From Prevotellamassilia sp. (GTDB lineage: Bacteria > Bacteroidota > Bacteroidia > Bacteroidales > Bacteroidaceae), in contig JAHAWW010000012.1 of NCBI GenBank assembly GCA_018383375.1, positions 1-28,866 of the forward strand: a DNA stretch of 28,866 nucleotides, given 5' to 3'. The notes beneath the pieces were generated by a model that was not told where the DNA came from, did no database searches, and saw only the letters and a program-made list of their open reading frames with translations. Position numbers and translations under genes: made by a program. This document shows positions 1-7,278 of this stretch, one piece after another; positions within the stretch are counted from its first letter, which is position 1; each line of letters starts with the position of its first letter.

Positions 1-243
1 AAGGTGTGGTGCGTCGGCTTGGAAGGTCACGTCTCCGGGGGCGTTGTGTGTCACTTTCACGCCCATGTCTTCTATCAACTTGATGAGGTTGTTGACGTCG
101 AGGATGTCGGGTATGTTGGTGATGCGCACCTTTTCGGCGGTGAGGAGTGTGGCACAAATCACCTGTAGCGCTTCGTTTTTGGCGCCTTGTGGGGTGATGG
201 TGCCGCTGATGCGGTGGCCGCCTTCAATGATGAATGTTGACAT
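1..243 (-). CDS. murA: UDP-N-acetylglucosamine 1-carboxyvinyltransferase (MurA), N-terminal part, cut by the window edge
   Basis: MurA transfers enolpyruvate from PEP to UDP-GlcNAc, the first committed step of peptidoglycan synthesis in the cytoplasm. Only the first 81 codons are present; the gene continues past base 1. The start is the ATG read from 243 downwards. The visible protein opens with MSTFIIEGGHRISGTI and then PQGAKNEALQVICATLL, the MurA substrate loop whose Lys and Asn (K22, N23) bind substrate in the family, followed by NIPDILDVNNLIKLIEDMGV, typical of Bacteroidales MurA. The DUF4290 gene ends 49 bases upstream and the order tsaB/DUF4290/murA suggests one transcript. The catalytic Cys loop lies outside the window and cannot be checked. 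The family call is firm. Confidence 0.93.
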   Translation of the reverse strand, partial: MSTFIIEGGHRISGTITPQGAKNEALQVICATLLTAEKVRITNIPDILDVNNLIKLIEDMGVKVTHNAPGDVTFQADAPHL

Positions 244-292
244 AGGGTCTGAGTGGTTTGTTCTTGCCGTGATGTCTTGTTGTGGCTTTCTT

Positions 293-916
293 TTATCTGA
301 AGAAGCCGTTGCGGCCTCTGAGTCCGGCGCCGCCGAAGCGTTTGGCCGAGTTGTTGAGCAAGGTGGCCTGCACCTGTTTGAGTTGCTCGAGCGTTTCTTC
401 CACCGTCACTGCTCCGTCGGTGTAGAGCGCAATGTCGCGTGCCACTTTGTCATCTTCGATGCCGTCGCCTTTCCAGTCGGCCAGGTTGCGTTTCATGCGC
501 AGTGCAGCCAGTCGGATGAGTTGTTGTCGGCGTGGTTCGTCGTCGGTGATGGTCTTGAGTGTGTTGAGTGCCTCTTCCACGAGGTGTCCGTAGTGGCGGA
601 AGCGTATGCGGTGTCCGGGGTAGGAGAGTTTATGTGGTTTGAGCGTCTGGTCTTCTTTCTCGATGTCGCAGGGATATTGCACATCGAGTTGGTAGTTGGC
701 CATATAGGCCAGGTGGTTCCAGAGCGTCTGTTTATAGTTTGGCGAGGCTTTGATTGCGGGAGCGAGTGTGCCCATCACGCGCACGATGGCTTCGGCTTTG
801 GCCTGCCTCTCTTGCGGGTCTTCGATATGTATGGCTTCGTTGACCATGTTTTGCACCATGCGTCCGTAGGCCGGCAGGCGCAGTTGTTCTTCTGTGGTGT
901 TGTATCTGATGCTCAT
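293..916 (-). CDS. DUF4290 family protein
   Basis: This is a 207-residue protein of a Bacteroidota-restricted family of unknown function that I recognise as usually lying next to murA. The open frame extends far upstream through the tsaB end, but the start chosen is the ATG at 914-916, giving MSIRYNTTEEQLRLPAYGR, the conserved family opening. Also visible are a YGRMVQNM stretch near residue 17, a tryptophan and tyrosine-rich WNHLAYMANYQLDVQYPCDI segment around the middle and a GHRIRFRHYGHLVE segment. There is no signal peptide or membrane helix, so it is probably cytoplasmic. The C-terminus is glycine, arginine and phenylalanine rich (GGAGLRGRNGFFR). It sits 35 bases after tsaB and 49 bases before murA. 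I do not assign a function. Confidence 0.85.
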   Translation of the reverse strand: MSIRYNTTEEQLRLPAYGRMVQNMVNEAIHIEDPQERQAKAEAIVRVMGTLAPAIKASPNYKQTLWNHLAYMANYQLDVQYPCDIEKEDQTLKPHKLSYPGHRIRFRHYGHLVEEALNTLKTITDDEPRRQQLIRLAALRMKRNLADWKGDGIEDDKVARDIALYTDGAVTVEETLEQLKQVQATLLNNSAKRFGGAGLRGRNGFFR

Positions 917-951
917 TGGAGAGTGAAAAATCGTTGTGGAATGTGTAGTGA

Positions 952-1644
952 TTAGAAAAGCGGTTTGGGTTTGCCGGCCACGAAGTCTTTGAGATAGAAC
1001 GGTTCGAAATAGGCCACGTTTTCGGTTTGTCCGAGCGCCATCTTTTTTTCGGCCAGTGGCATCATGTGTTGAGCCAGCGGCACGATGTCGGCAATGAAAT
1101 GGGCATTGGGATGCCGGATGATGTCTTGGCATTTTGCGGCTCCGTTGCCAAAGAAGACCACCGGCCGTTTGTCGAGCCATTGGTCGAACGTGTGGGCTTC
1201 GACCACAATGGCCGAGGTGTCTTGGGCTGTTTGCAGTGAGCGTTCATATAGGGCTGCGTAGACCTCCATGCGTCGTGCGTCAATCATGGGGCAGAGCAGG
1301 GCGTCTTCGGGCACTTCGTCGTGATAGAGCAACACGGGCACGCAGAGTGTTTGGAGTGTGGGAATGGCCACGAGTGGTATTTGTCGGCTGTAGCAGAGTC
1401 CTTTGGCAGTGGACGTGCCGATGCGCAGTCCGGTGTATGAGCCGGGGCCCATGCTGAGTGCCACGGCGTCGAGGGGGATGGCGTGGCTGTCGGCGAACGA
1501 GACGGCCTCTTCGACGAAAGGAGCCAGCACCGAGGCGTGGTTAGGTCCTTGACTGTCGGTTTGGTCGAGCAGGCACGTGCCGTCTTGGGTCAGTGCAACC
1601 GAGCACACGTTGGTCGAGGTCTCTATGTGGAGTATGCAAGACAT
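952..1644 (-). CDS. tsaB: tRNA threonylcarbamoyladenosine biosynthesis protein TsaB
   Basis: TsaB is a non-catalytic ASKHA-fold partner that with TsaD and TsaE transfers threonylcarbamoyl to A37 of ANN-decoding tRNAs. The protein is 230 residues, normal for TsaB. The N-terminal HIETST motif (residues 6-11) and GPGSYTGLRIG (66-76) are the family signatures. The frame is open 44 codons further upstream, but that extension (through AT-rich intergenic sequence) has no family resemblance, so I chose the ATG at 1642-1644, giving MSCILHIETST. It is the first gene of a minus-strand tsaB/DUF4290/murA run. A promoter-like sequence lies at 1787-1817, which would leave a leader of about 135 bases. Confidence 0.93.
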   Translation of the reverse strand: MSCILHIETSTNVCSVALTQDGTCLLDQTDSQGPNHASVLAPFVEEAVSFADSHAIPLDAVALSMGPGSYTGLRIGTSTAKGLCYSRQIPLVAIPTLQTLCVPVLLYHDEVPEDALLCPMIDARRMEVYAALYERSLQTAQDTSAIVVEAHTFDQWLDKRPVVFFGNGAAKCQDIIRHPNAHFIADIVPLAQHMMPLAEKKMALGQTENVAYFEPFYLKDFVAGKPKPLF

Positions 1645-1786
1645 ATTATATATAAGGAGTGATTGCTGATTGCCTATGGCTTGTTTTTGTAGTTTAAGCG
1701 CTCGGGCAGCCGCTTCTCTATTTGATTTCACGGCCAATCGCCCCACTATTTTGTGCATAATAGGGCAATTAATCATTATTTGGGGA

Positions 1787-1817
1787 CAAAGTTAGTGCAA
1801 GGCGAGCGGAATGGCAA
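1787..1817 (-). promoter_or_regulatory. Bacteroidota-type promoter candidate for tsaB, inside the first repeat unit
   Basis: Read on the minus strand, TAACTTTG (1794 to 1787) matches the Bacteroidota -7 consensus TAnnTTTG. A TTG (1817 to 1815) lies 20 bases upstream of it, matching the usual -33 spacing. No gene on the minus strand lies between here and tsaB. The element straddles the edge of the tandem repeat array. Units 2 and 3 have TAACTCTC and TAACTTTC at the same place, so only the outermost unit has the full box. Predicted from consensus only. Confidence 0.5.
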
Positions 1818-2095
1818 GAAAAACTTGTTTTTATTGATATTCCCGAGCCGCCGCCTAACTTGCGCTGTGAGGCGAGAGTTAGTGCAAGGCGAGCGGAATG
1901 GCAAGAAAAACTTGTTTTTATTGACATTCCCGAGCCGCCGCCTAACTTGCGCCGTAGGCGAAAGTTAGTGCAAGCGAGAGCAAAGACCAAGAAAAACTTG
2001 TTTTTATTGACATTCCCGAGCCGCCGCCAAACTTGGTTGTGAGGCGAGAGTTAGTGCAAGCTGAGCGCAGGGGGCAAGAAAAACTTGTGTTTATG
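1787..2095. repeat. Tandem array of four ~86-bp units with palindromic ends
   Basis: Units begin with GTTAGTGCAAG at 1791, 1878, 1964 and 2050 (periods 87, 86 and 86). Each carries GTTAGTGCAAGGCGAGCG at the left end, an A/T-rich centre containing CAAGAAAAACTTG, and CCCGAGCCGCCGCCTAAC at the right end. Units 1 and 2 are nearly identical, unit 3 is divergent (left end GTTAGTGCAAGCGAGAGC, right end ending CCAAAC), and unit 4 is cut off after about 45 bases. The ends can pair (GTTAG with CTAAC, GGCG with CGCC), so each unit can fold as an imperfect hairpin. A related two-unit array lies at 15191-15353. Short frames through the array are artefacts of repetition and are not annotated. Confidence 0.9.
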
Positions 2096-2167
2096 GCCTT
2101 CTTTCAAGAACCTGTTATTCTGTCTTTTATTTTTCTGCTTTCGAAGCGTAACTTTGGTGTAGGTAAG

Positions 2168-2205
2168 AAGAGGGAGCCCCGTGCGGCGGCTCCCTCTTTC
2201 GTTTT
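2168..2205 (+). terminator. Strong hairpin terminator with no visible upstream plus-strand gene
   Basis: AAGAGGGAGCC (2168-2178) pairs perfectly with GGCTCCCTCTT (2188-2198) around a nine-base loop. It is followed on the plus strand by a T-rich tail (TCGTTTTC). The minus-strand reading has no T tail. The nearest gene upstream on the plus strand is not in the window, so it would end a noncoding transcript or a transcript coming out of the repeat array. A TAACTTTG box on the plus strand lies at 2149-2156, too close to give more than a very short RNA. Confidence 0.6.
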
Positions 2206-2210
2206 CAAAC

Positions 2211-2248
2211 CGTTACGGGCCTAAGGACAGGAAAAACTGTCAGTAACG
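2211..2248. other. Hairpin carrying a GGCCTAAGGAC motif also present at 15571-15589
   Basis: CGTTAC (2211-2216) pairs with GTAACG (2243-2248), and inside it GACAG (2226-2230) pairs with CTGTC (2237-2241) around a GAAAAA loop. The left internal loop carries GGCCTAAG. The stretch GGCCTAAGGACAGGAAAAAC nearly matches the minus-strand reading of 15571-15589. Its role is unknown. Confidence 0.5.
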
Positions 2249-2615
2249 CAGAAATTTCTCTCCTTATTCCAGGCATTGTTTATCAGCCATGCCGTTTTTG
2301 TGGAAAAACTTCTGCGAAACAAAGACCTAAAGCAAAACTATATAAAACAATGGGAATGTATTGTTTGTCAGCAATATGCGATATATTTTTCTTCTTTTAG
2401 TATGATTGTCCCCTTATTCTCGTCGTTTTTCGACACGCATCGCGTTTGCTTAACAAATGCTAAAGAGCGTCACACAAGTCCCCGAAATTTGAACACAGGT
2501 CTCGCCACACTCGTCGAAGGCTTCATGGAGAGCCAAAACGCCTTGTGAGAGACCTTATGAAAATGCCATAACAACTTTTGCACCGGCCAACTCTGCCCAC
2601 ATCGTGCGGATTTAT
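2249..2615. other. Intergenic sequence with no supported feature
   Basis: This is part of the 1645-2667 gene-free stretch. A 90-codon plus-strand frame runs through 2276-2548 from a non-ATG start, but it has unusual composition, no recognisable motif and no family resemblance, so I do not call it. I see no tRNA, no clear hairpin and no further repeat here. Confidence 0.5.
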
Positions 2616-2623
2616 TAACTTTG
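2616..2623 (+). promoter_or_regulatory. Bacteroidota -7 box upstream of the fucosidase gene
   Basis: TAACTTTG matches the TAnnTTTG consensus and lies 45 bases before the ATG at 2668, a normal leader length. I found no TTG at the expected 18-21 base spacing upstream, so the -33 element is weak or absent. Consensus match only. Confidence 0.4.
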
Positions 2624-2667
2624 GCCGGAAAACCAACTCAAACCTAACAATCCAATTATTCTAAACT

Positions 2668-3984
2668 ATGAAAAAAATCTTGATTACCCTTATTGCGCTC
2701 ATCATGTGGGGCGCACCGTTGGGCACCGTCAAGGCCCAACCCGGCTACGAGCCCTCGGCCGAAAATCTTGCTGCACGCGAGCGCTTTGCTCAGCGACGTT
2801 TTGGCATCTTCTTGCATTGGGGCATCTACAGCCTCTTTGGTCAAGGCGAGTGGTATATGACCAACGCCGGCATTGATTGTCACGAATATGCCAAAGCCGC
2901 CTCAGCCTTCTATCCCCACGCTTTCGATGCCGACGATTGGATAAAGGCCTTCAAAGATGCCGGCGCCGGATATATCTGCTTCACCACCCGGCATCACGAC
3001 GGCTTCTCTATGTGGGACACGCAAGCCTCTGATTATCAGATTATGAACACGCCCTATGCGCGTGACATTGTGGGACAACTGGCTCGGGCCTGCCACGAAC
3101 AAGATATGGGCCTGCATCTTTATTATTCTCATCTTGACTGGACCCGCGAGGACTATCCCCTGGGGCGCACAGGCCGCAACACCCACCGTCGCGGAGGCAT
3201 GGAAGACCGCACGTCTTATTTCAACTTCATCAATCAGCAGCTCACAGAGTTGCTCACCAATTATGGTCGCGTAGACGCCATTTGGTTTGACGGCATGTGG
3301 GACCACGACAACGACAAGACGCCCTTCGACTGGAACCTCGACGAGCAATATGCCCTCATCCATCGCCTGCAACCGGCCTGTCTCATTGGCAACAACCACC
3401 ACCAGACGCCTCGTCCGGGAGAAGACATCCAACTCTTCGAGCGCGACGTGCCGGGAGAAAACAAGGCCGGTTTTTCCGGACAAGCCGTGAGCCGCCTGCC
3501 GCTCGAGACATGTCAGACGATGAACGGCATGTGGGGCTATAAAGTGGCCGACCAAGACTATAAGACTTCGGCCGAACTCATCCGTCTCTTGGCCCGAACG
3601 GCCTCAAAAGGAGCCAACCTGCTGCTCAACATCGGTCCGCAACCCGACGGCCAACTGCCCGCACAGGCCCTCGACCGTTTGCGCGACATAGGCATTTGGC
3701 TCAAGGCCAACGGCAAGGCGATTTATGGCACCGACGGAGCCGACTATGCAGGTCGGCGCGAAGATGTGGTGTGCACGCAGACCGACAAGGCCGTCTATGT
3801 GCACGTGCTCAATCCCGAGCTCAAACGCATCGATGGACTCGCCATTCCCCGTAAAATCAAAAAAGCCCGTTCGCTCACAGACGACACCGCCTTCACCTTG
3901 AATAAAGACAAAAAAGGCCATTACGTCGTCGACGGACTTGAACTACCGGCAGATTGCGCCGACTATGTCATCGTGTTGCAATAG
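2668..3984 (+). CDS. Alpha-L-fucosidase, glycoside hydrolase family 29, secreted
   Basis: The enzyme is predicted to cleave terminal alpha-L-fucose from glycans by a retaining mechanism. The 438-residue protein has a signal peptide (KKILITLIALIMWG, cleavage probably after KAQ near residue 24) and no lipobox, so a periplasmic location is likely. GH29 signatures are FGIFLHWGIYSLFGQGEWY (45-63), FTTRHHDGFSMWDT (105-118) and AIWFDGMWD (204-212), where D208 is the expected nucleophile. A candidate acid/base is E258 or E264 in the FERDVPGE segment. NLLLNIGPQPDGQLP (318-332) is also typical. The C-terminal ~80 residues would form the usual small beta domain. It starts the plus-strand block and is followed 55 bases later by the plug protein. 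No SusC/SusD pair is visible, so it is not in an obvious polysaccharide utilisation locus. The substrate linkage cannot be told from sequence by eye. Confidence 0.93.
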   Translation: MKKILITLIALIMWGAPLGTVKAQPGYEPSAENLAARERFAQRRFGIFLHWGIYSLFGQGEWYMTNAGIDCHEYAKAASAFYPHAFDADDWIKAFKDAGAGYICFTTRHHDGFSMWDTQASDYQIMNTPYARDIVGQLARACHEQDMGLHLYYSHLDWTREDYPLGRTGRNTHRRGGMEDRTSYFNFINQQLTELLTNYGRVDAIWFDGMWDHDNDKTPFDWNLDEQYALIHRLQPACLIGNNHHQTPRPGEDIQLFERDVPGENKAGFSGQAVSRLPLETCQTMNGMWGYKVADQDYKTSAELIRLLARTASKGANLLLNIGPQPDGQLPAQALDRLRDIGIWLKANGKAIYGTDGADYAGRREDVVCTQTDKAVYVHVLNPELKRIDGLAIPRKIKKARSLTDDTAFTLNKDKKGHYVVDGLELPADCADYVIVLQ

Positions 3985-4039
3985 GCTGAGCCAATGCCGC
4001 CGATTTTCCACCGCTCAGGTGCCTTCAACCAACCGTGTT

Positions 4040-5335
4040 ATGCTTGTTCAAAATCCTATTAGACAAAAAACGAAAACGCTCATTGCCGGCTTGGCCATCC
4101 TGGCCTTGGCGCTGACGGTCGGAGAGGCGCGACAGGCCAAAGCCCAATACATCCGCGTGTTGAACGACCGCATCAAGACCGTGACGACAGCCGTGGGCGA
4201 AGGCCGCAGCGGTTCGCTACCCGTGCTCAGAATGGGCACAGACGACCGTCTGAACATCACTTTCGACGAACTGAGCCACGACTATCACCGCTACACCTAT
4301 CGCCTGCAACACCTCAACGCCGACTTCACCATAAACGACCGGCTGCTGCAAAACGATTTCGTGGCCATGACCGACGACGAGGGACTTATCGACGAAGGCG
4401 AGCAGAGCATGAACACCACCGTGGCCTATACCACCTATTGCCTCACGTTGCCCAACGACTATATGCGCCCCCTGCTCTCGGGCAACTATCGCCTCACGGT
4501 CTATGAAGATGCCGACGATGGCGGCGAGGCCGTGGTGACCCTCGACTTTATGATGGCCGAAGACAAAGCCTCGCTCATGGCCACGGCTACTACCAATACC
4601 GACATCGACACCCGCGACGCCCACCAGCAACTCGATGTCAACGCCTCGTGGCGCGACCTCAATCTGCGCGACCCGGCCGAAGAGATGAAACTCGTCGTCT
4701 TGAAAAACGACCGGTTCGACGCCGCCGTCTGCAATCCCAAACCCACGGCAGTCAGACCCGATGCGCTGATGTGGGAACACCAGCGCGACCTCATCTTCAA
4801 GGCAGGCAACGAATATCGCAAAATCGAAATCCCCTCCACACGCTATCCCGGCATGCACCTCGAGTCGGTCAAGTTTTTCGACCCCTATTACCACGCCGAC
4901 GTGAGACTGGACGAGCCGCGCAAAAACTATCTCTACGACGAAGACCAAAATGGGCGAATGGTTGTGGGCAGTGAAAGCGGTCCGGCCAGCGAACCCGACT
5001 ACCTGTGGGTGCACTTTTCGCTCGCCACAGACCGCTTTGACGATGGCCGGAGTGTCTTTGTCAACGGCCGATGGACCAACGGCGACTGTCGCGAAGATTT
5101 TCAGATGGACTACGACCCGGCAGAGGGCGTCTACCGCAAAGCCGTCTTGCTCAAACAAGGCTATTATTCCTATCAATATCTGGTGGGACAACAAGGGCAG
5201 GCCGGTGAGACCGCGCCCATTGAAGGAGATTTTTATCAAACCGAAAACGAATACACACTCCTGCTATACTATTGCGCCAAAGGTTCGCGCTACGACCGTC
5301 TTGTGGGCTATCGCACGGCCTCGTTCAGACCATAA
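4040..5335 (+). CDS. Type IX secretion system plug protein homologue (DUF5103 family)
   Basis: This 431-residue protein belongs to the family formerly called DUF5103, whose Flavobacterium member was seen closing the lateral or periplasmic side of the SprA translocon. The frame is open from 3938, but I chose the ATG at 4040 because it opens directly onto a signal peptide (TLIAGLAILALALTV, cleavage likely after AKA before QYIRV). The N-terminal half shows the family pattern: FDELSHDYHRYTYRLQH, an NTTVAYTTYCLTLPND stretch and LSGNYRLTVYEDAD. The C-terminal half is beta-rich and includes GYYSYQYLVG. No other secretion component (SprA, PorV, PorM) is in the window. It follows the fucosidase by 55 bases and precedes the dehydrogenase by 34, so co-transcription is plausible. 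The family call is good; a role in secretion here is inferred. Confidence 0.8.
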   Translation: MLVQNPIRQKTKTLIAGLAILALALTVGEARQAKAQYIRVLNDRIKTVTTAVGEGRSGSLPVLRMGTDDRLNITFDELSHDYHRYTYRLQHLNADFTINDRLLQNDFVAMTDDEGLIDEGEQSMNTTVAYTTYCLTLPNDYMRPLLSGNYRLTVYEDADDGGEAVVTLDFMMAEDKASLMATATTNTDIDTRDAHQQLDVNASWRDLNLRDPAEEMKLVVLKNDRFDAAVCNPKPTAVRPDALMWEHQRDLIFKAGNEYRKIEIPSTRYPGMHLESVKFFDPYYHADVRLDEPRKNYLYDEDQNGRMVVGSESGPASEPDYLWVHFSLATDRFDDGRSVFVNGRWTNGDCREDFQMDYDPAEGVYRKAVLLKQGYYSYQYLVGQQGQAGETAPIEGDFYQTENEYTLLLYYCAKGSRYDRLVGYRTASFRP

Positions 5336-5369
5336 AGGAGATGTCTGTCCATCAAAAAACATCCAAAGC

Positions 5370-6329
5370 ATGAAACCCAAAATAGTCTTTCTCGACTGCC
5401 TCACCGTCAATGCCGGCGACCTCGATTGGCAGCCATTTGAAGCCCTTGGCGACTTTACTGCCTACGACCGCACTGAGACGGCCGACATCGTGAGCCGCGC
5501 TGCCGGAGCCGACATCGTCTTGCTCAACAAAACACCCATGACCGCCGAGACACTCGCCGCTTTGCCACGACTGCGGCTCATCTGTGTGGCCGCCACGGGC
5601 TATGATGTGGTCGATGTGGCCGCTGCCCGCAGCCTCGGCATCGACGTGTGCAACTGTGCCGGCTATGGCACCAAAGCCGTGGCCCAAATGGTGGTGGCCC
5701 TGCTCCTTGAGGCAACCAACAGGGTGGGGCACTACGCCGAAGCCAACCGCCACGGACTCTGGAGCGGAAGCAAAGACTTCTGTTGTTGGGACAGTCCGCT
5801 GACCGAACTCGACGGCAAGCGTCTCGCCATTGTCGGTTTCGGCAACATCGGACACGCCGTGGCCGATATGCTCAGACCATTTGGCGTGGCCCTTTATGCC
5901 GTCACATCCAAACCACAAGAAGCCCTGCCGACCGACGTGGGCAAGATGACCCTCGACGAAGCCTTCTCCACCTGCGACATCGTGAGCCTCAACTGCCCGT
6001 TGACGCGTGAGAACGAGCGGTTTGTCAACGGCGATTTGCTCGAAAAGGCCAAAGACGGACTCATCCTCATCAACACCGCACGAGGACGTCTCGTGGACGA
6101 CGACGCCGTGGCAGGAGCCCTGCGCAACGGCCGTCTGGCCTACTATCTGGCCGATGTGCTCTCCACAGAGCCGCCTCGAGCCGACCACGTCTTGCTCCAT
6201 GAACCCAATGCCTACATCACGCCCCACATCGCCTGGGCTACGGCCGAAGCCAGACAGCGCATACTCGACATTATCGTGAGCAACATTCAAGCCTTTATGG
6301 CCGGCAGACCGCAGAATGTGGTGAACTGA
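5370..6329 (+). CDS. D-2-hydroxyacid dehydrogenase (glycerate/hydroxypyruvate dehydrogenase-like)
   Basis: This is an NAD(P)-dependent dehydrogenase of the D-isomer-specific 2-hydroxyacid family, 319 residues as usual. The Rossmann motif GFGNIG is at 156-161. The catalytic triad is visible as Arg238 (NTARGRL), Glu267 (STEPP) and His286 (ITPHIAWAT). The catalytic domain has the family VAATGYDVVD stretch (73-82). The frame extends upstream in phase through the plug gene, but the ATG at 5370 gives the expected MKPKIVFLD beta strand, so I start there. Resemblance is closest to glycerate dehydrogenases, but substrate (hydroxypyruvate, glyoxylate or another 2-oxoacid) cannot be settled by eye. It lies 34 bases after the plug gene. 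Confidence 0.9.
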   Translation: MKPKIVFLDCLTVNAGDLDWQPFEALGDFTAYDRTETADIVSRAAGADIVLLNKTPMTAETLAALPRLRLICVAATGYDVVDVAAARSLGIDVCNCAGYGTKAVAQMVVALLLEATNRVGHYAEANRHGLWSGSKDFCCWDSPLTELDGKRLAIVGFGNIGHAVADMLRPFGVALYAVTSKPQEALPTDVGKMTLDEAFSTCDIVSLNCPLTRENERFVNGDLLEKAKDGLILINTARGRLVDDDAVAGALRNGRLAYYLADVLSTEPPRADHVLLHEPNAYITPHIAWATAEARQRILDIIVSNIQAFMAGRPQNVVN

Positions 6330-6387
6330 CATCTAAACCCCTATCAACCCGAACAACCTACCTATTCATTCCTATTCCTATCACAAA

Positions 6388-7026
6388 ATGACCATTCCCG
6401 ATATCACTCTCATTCAAGTTTGCGATTTTGTCGGTACACTGGCCTTTGCCATCTCGGGCATCCGTCTGGCCTCGGCCAAAAAATTTGACCTTTTTGGTGC
6501 TTATGTCGTCGGCGTCACCACTGCCATTGGCGGTGGAACCATGCGCGACCTTATCCTTGGCGTCACTCCATTCTGGATGACCAACTCCTTTTATCTCATC
6601 TGTTCGGCCATTGCCCTTGTTTGGGTGATTGTATTCCGCAAACTGCTTGTGCGACAAAACAATACGTGGTTTCTCTTCGACACCATCGGTCTGGCTCTCT
6701 TCACTGTGACCGGCATCGAAAAGACCTTGGCCATCCCTCCGGCCGACGGCGGTCAGTTCCCGTTTTGGGCCGCTATCATTATGGGTACGTTCACGGGTGC
6801 CGGTGGCGGTGTGTTGCGTGACGTGCTCATCAACGAGGTGCCGCTGATTTTCCGCAAAGAGATTTACGCCCTGGCGTGTGTTATTGGCGGCGTGGGCTAC
6901 TACATCGCCAGCATCTGTGGTTTGCCACAAATTCCCTGTGCCCTCATTTGTGGCCTCACGGTGATTGCCACACGCGTCTTGGCCGTGAAATTCAAACTCG
7001 GACTCCCCATCATCAAGGGCGAATAA
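6388..7026 (+). CDS. UPF0126/TRIC-type membrane protein (putative glycine transporter or cation channel)
   Basis: This 212-residue integral inner-membrane protein has about seven hydrophobic segments and two copies of the UPF0126 unit. The repeats are marked by GGGTMRDLILG (residues ~50-60) and GGGVLRDVLINEVPLIFRKEIYA in the second half. The family is variously described as prokaryotic TRIC potassium-permeable channels and as glycine transporters, so the substrate is not settled. It starts 58 bases after the dehydrogenase and is followed by a clear terminator at 7077-7120, which ends the plus-strand block. No signal peptide. Confidence 0.88.
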   Translation: MTIPDITLIQVCDFVGTLAFAISGIRLASAKKFDLFGAYVVGVTTAIGGGTMRDLILGVTPFWMTNSFYLICSAIALVWVIVFRKLLVRQNNTWFLFDTIGLALFTVTGIEKTLAIPPADGGQFPFWAAIIMGTFTGAGGGVLRDVLINEVPLIFRKEIYALACVIGGVGYYIASICGLPQIPCALICGLTVIATRVLAVKFKLGLPIIKGE

Positions 7027-7076
7027 TCTCCCTCATCCCTTTGCCGCCTCCCTTATCGGCGCATAAAAAATATTAA

Positions 7077-7120
7077 ATGGTGAATGAACGTGACTGAACG
7101 CTTCATTCACCATATTTCGT
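7077..7120 (+). terminator. Intrinsic terminator ending the plus-strand block
   Basis: ATGGTGAATGAA (7077-7088) pairs perfectly with TTCATTCACCAT (7102-7113), followed by ATTTCGTT. It lies 50 bases after the UPF0126 stop and faces the convergent rubrerythrin terminator. Confidence 0.75.
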
Positions 7121-7216
7121 TAATAATCAGCACACTTGGAGGCGCGTGATTGTGTGATTGGGAAAAAGGCAACAATTTGGGGGAAGTATACTATCAAGAT
7201 AGAAGTGCAATAATGT

Positions 7217-7259
7217 AAAAAACATTAACGGCCGCAAACAGATGATGCTTGCGGCCGTT
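7217..7259 (-). terminator. Intrinsic terminator after rubrerythrin
   Basis: On the minus strand AACGGCCGCAA (7259 to 7249) pairs perfectly with TTGCGGCCGTT (7237 to 7227). After a four-base gap comes a run of six T (7222 to 7217). It lies 19 bases after the rubrerythrin stop codon. Confidence 0.88.
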
Positions 7260-7278
7260 GTAAGTGTGATGGGTTTTC

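Noticed and set aside
1753..2224. Several overlapping open frames of 60-73 codons through the tandem repeat
   Set aside because: They arise because the repeat period (86-87 bases) keeps frames open; the peptides are just the repeat translated, on both strands.
2276..2548. 90-codon plus-strand open frame in the gene-free stretch upstream of the fucosidase
   Set aside because: It has a non-ATG start, no recognisable motif, no ribosome-binding site that I can see, and a base composition like the surrounding intergenic DNA.
4217..5239. Long antisense frame (340 codons) across the plug protein gene, and similar long antisense frames opposite the dehydrogenase, GT4, carB and purF genes
   Set aside because: These mirror the codon bias of the sense genes. 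The sense frames have family motifs; the antisense frames have none.
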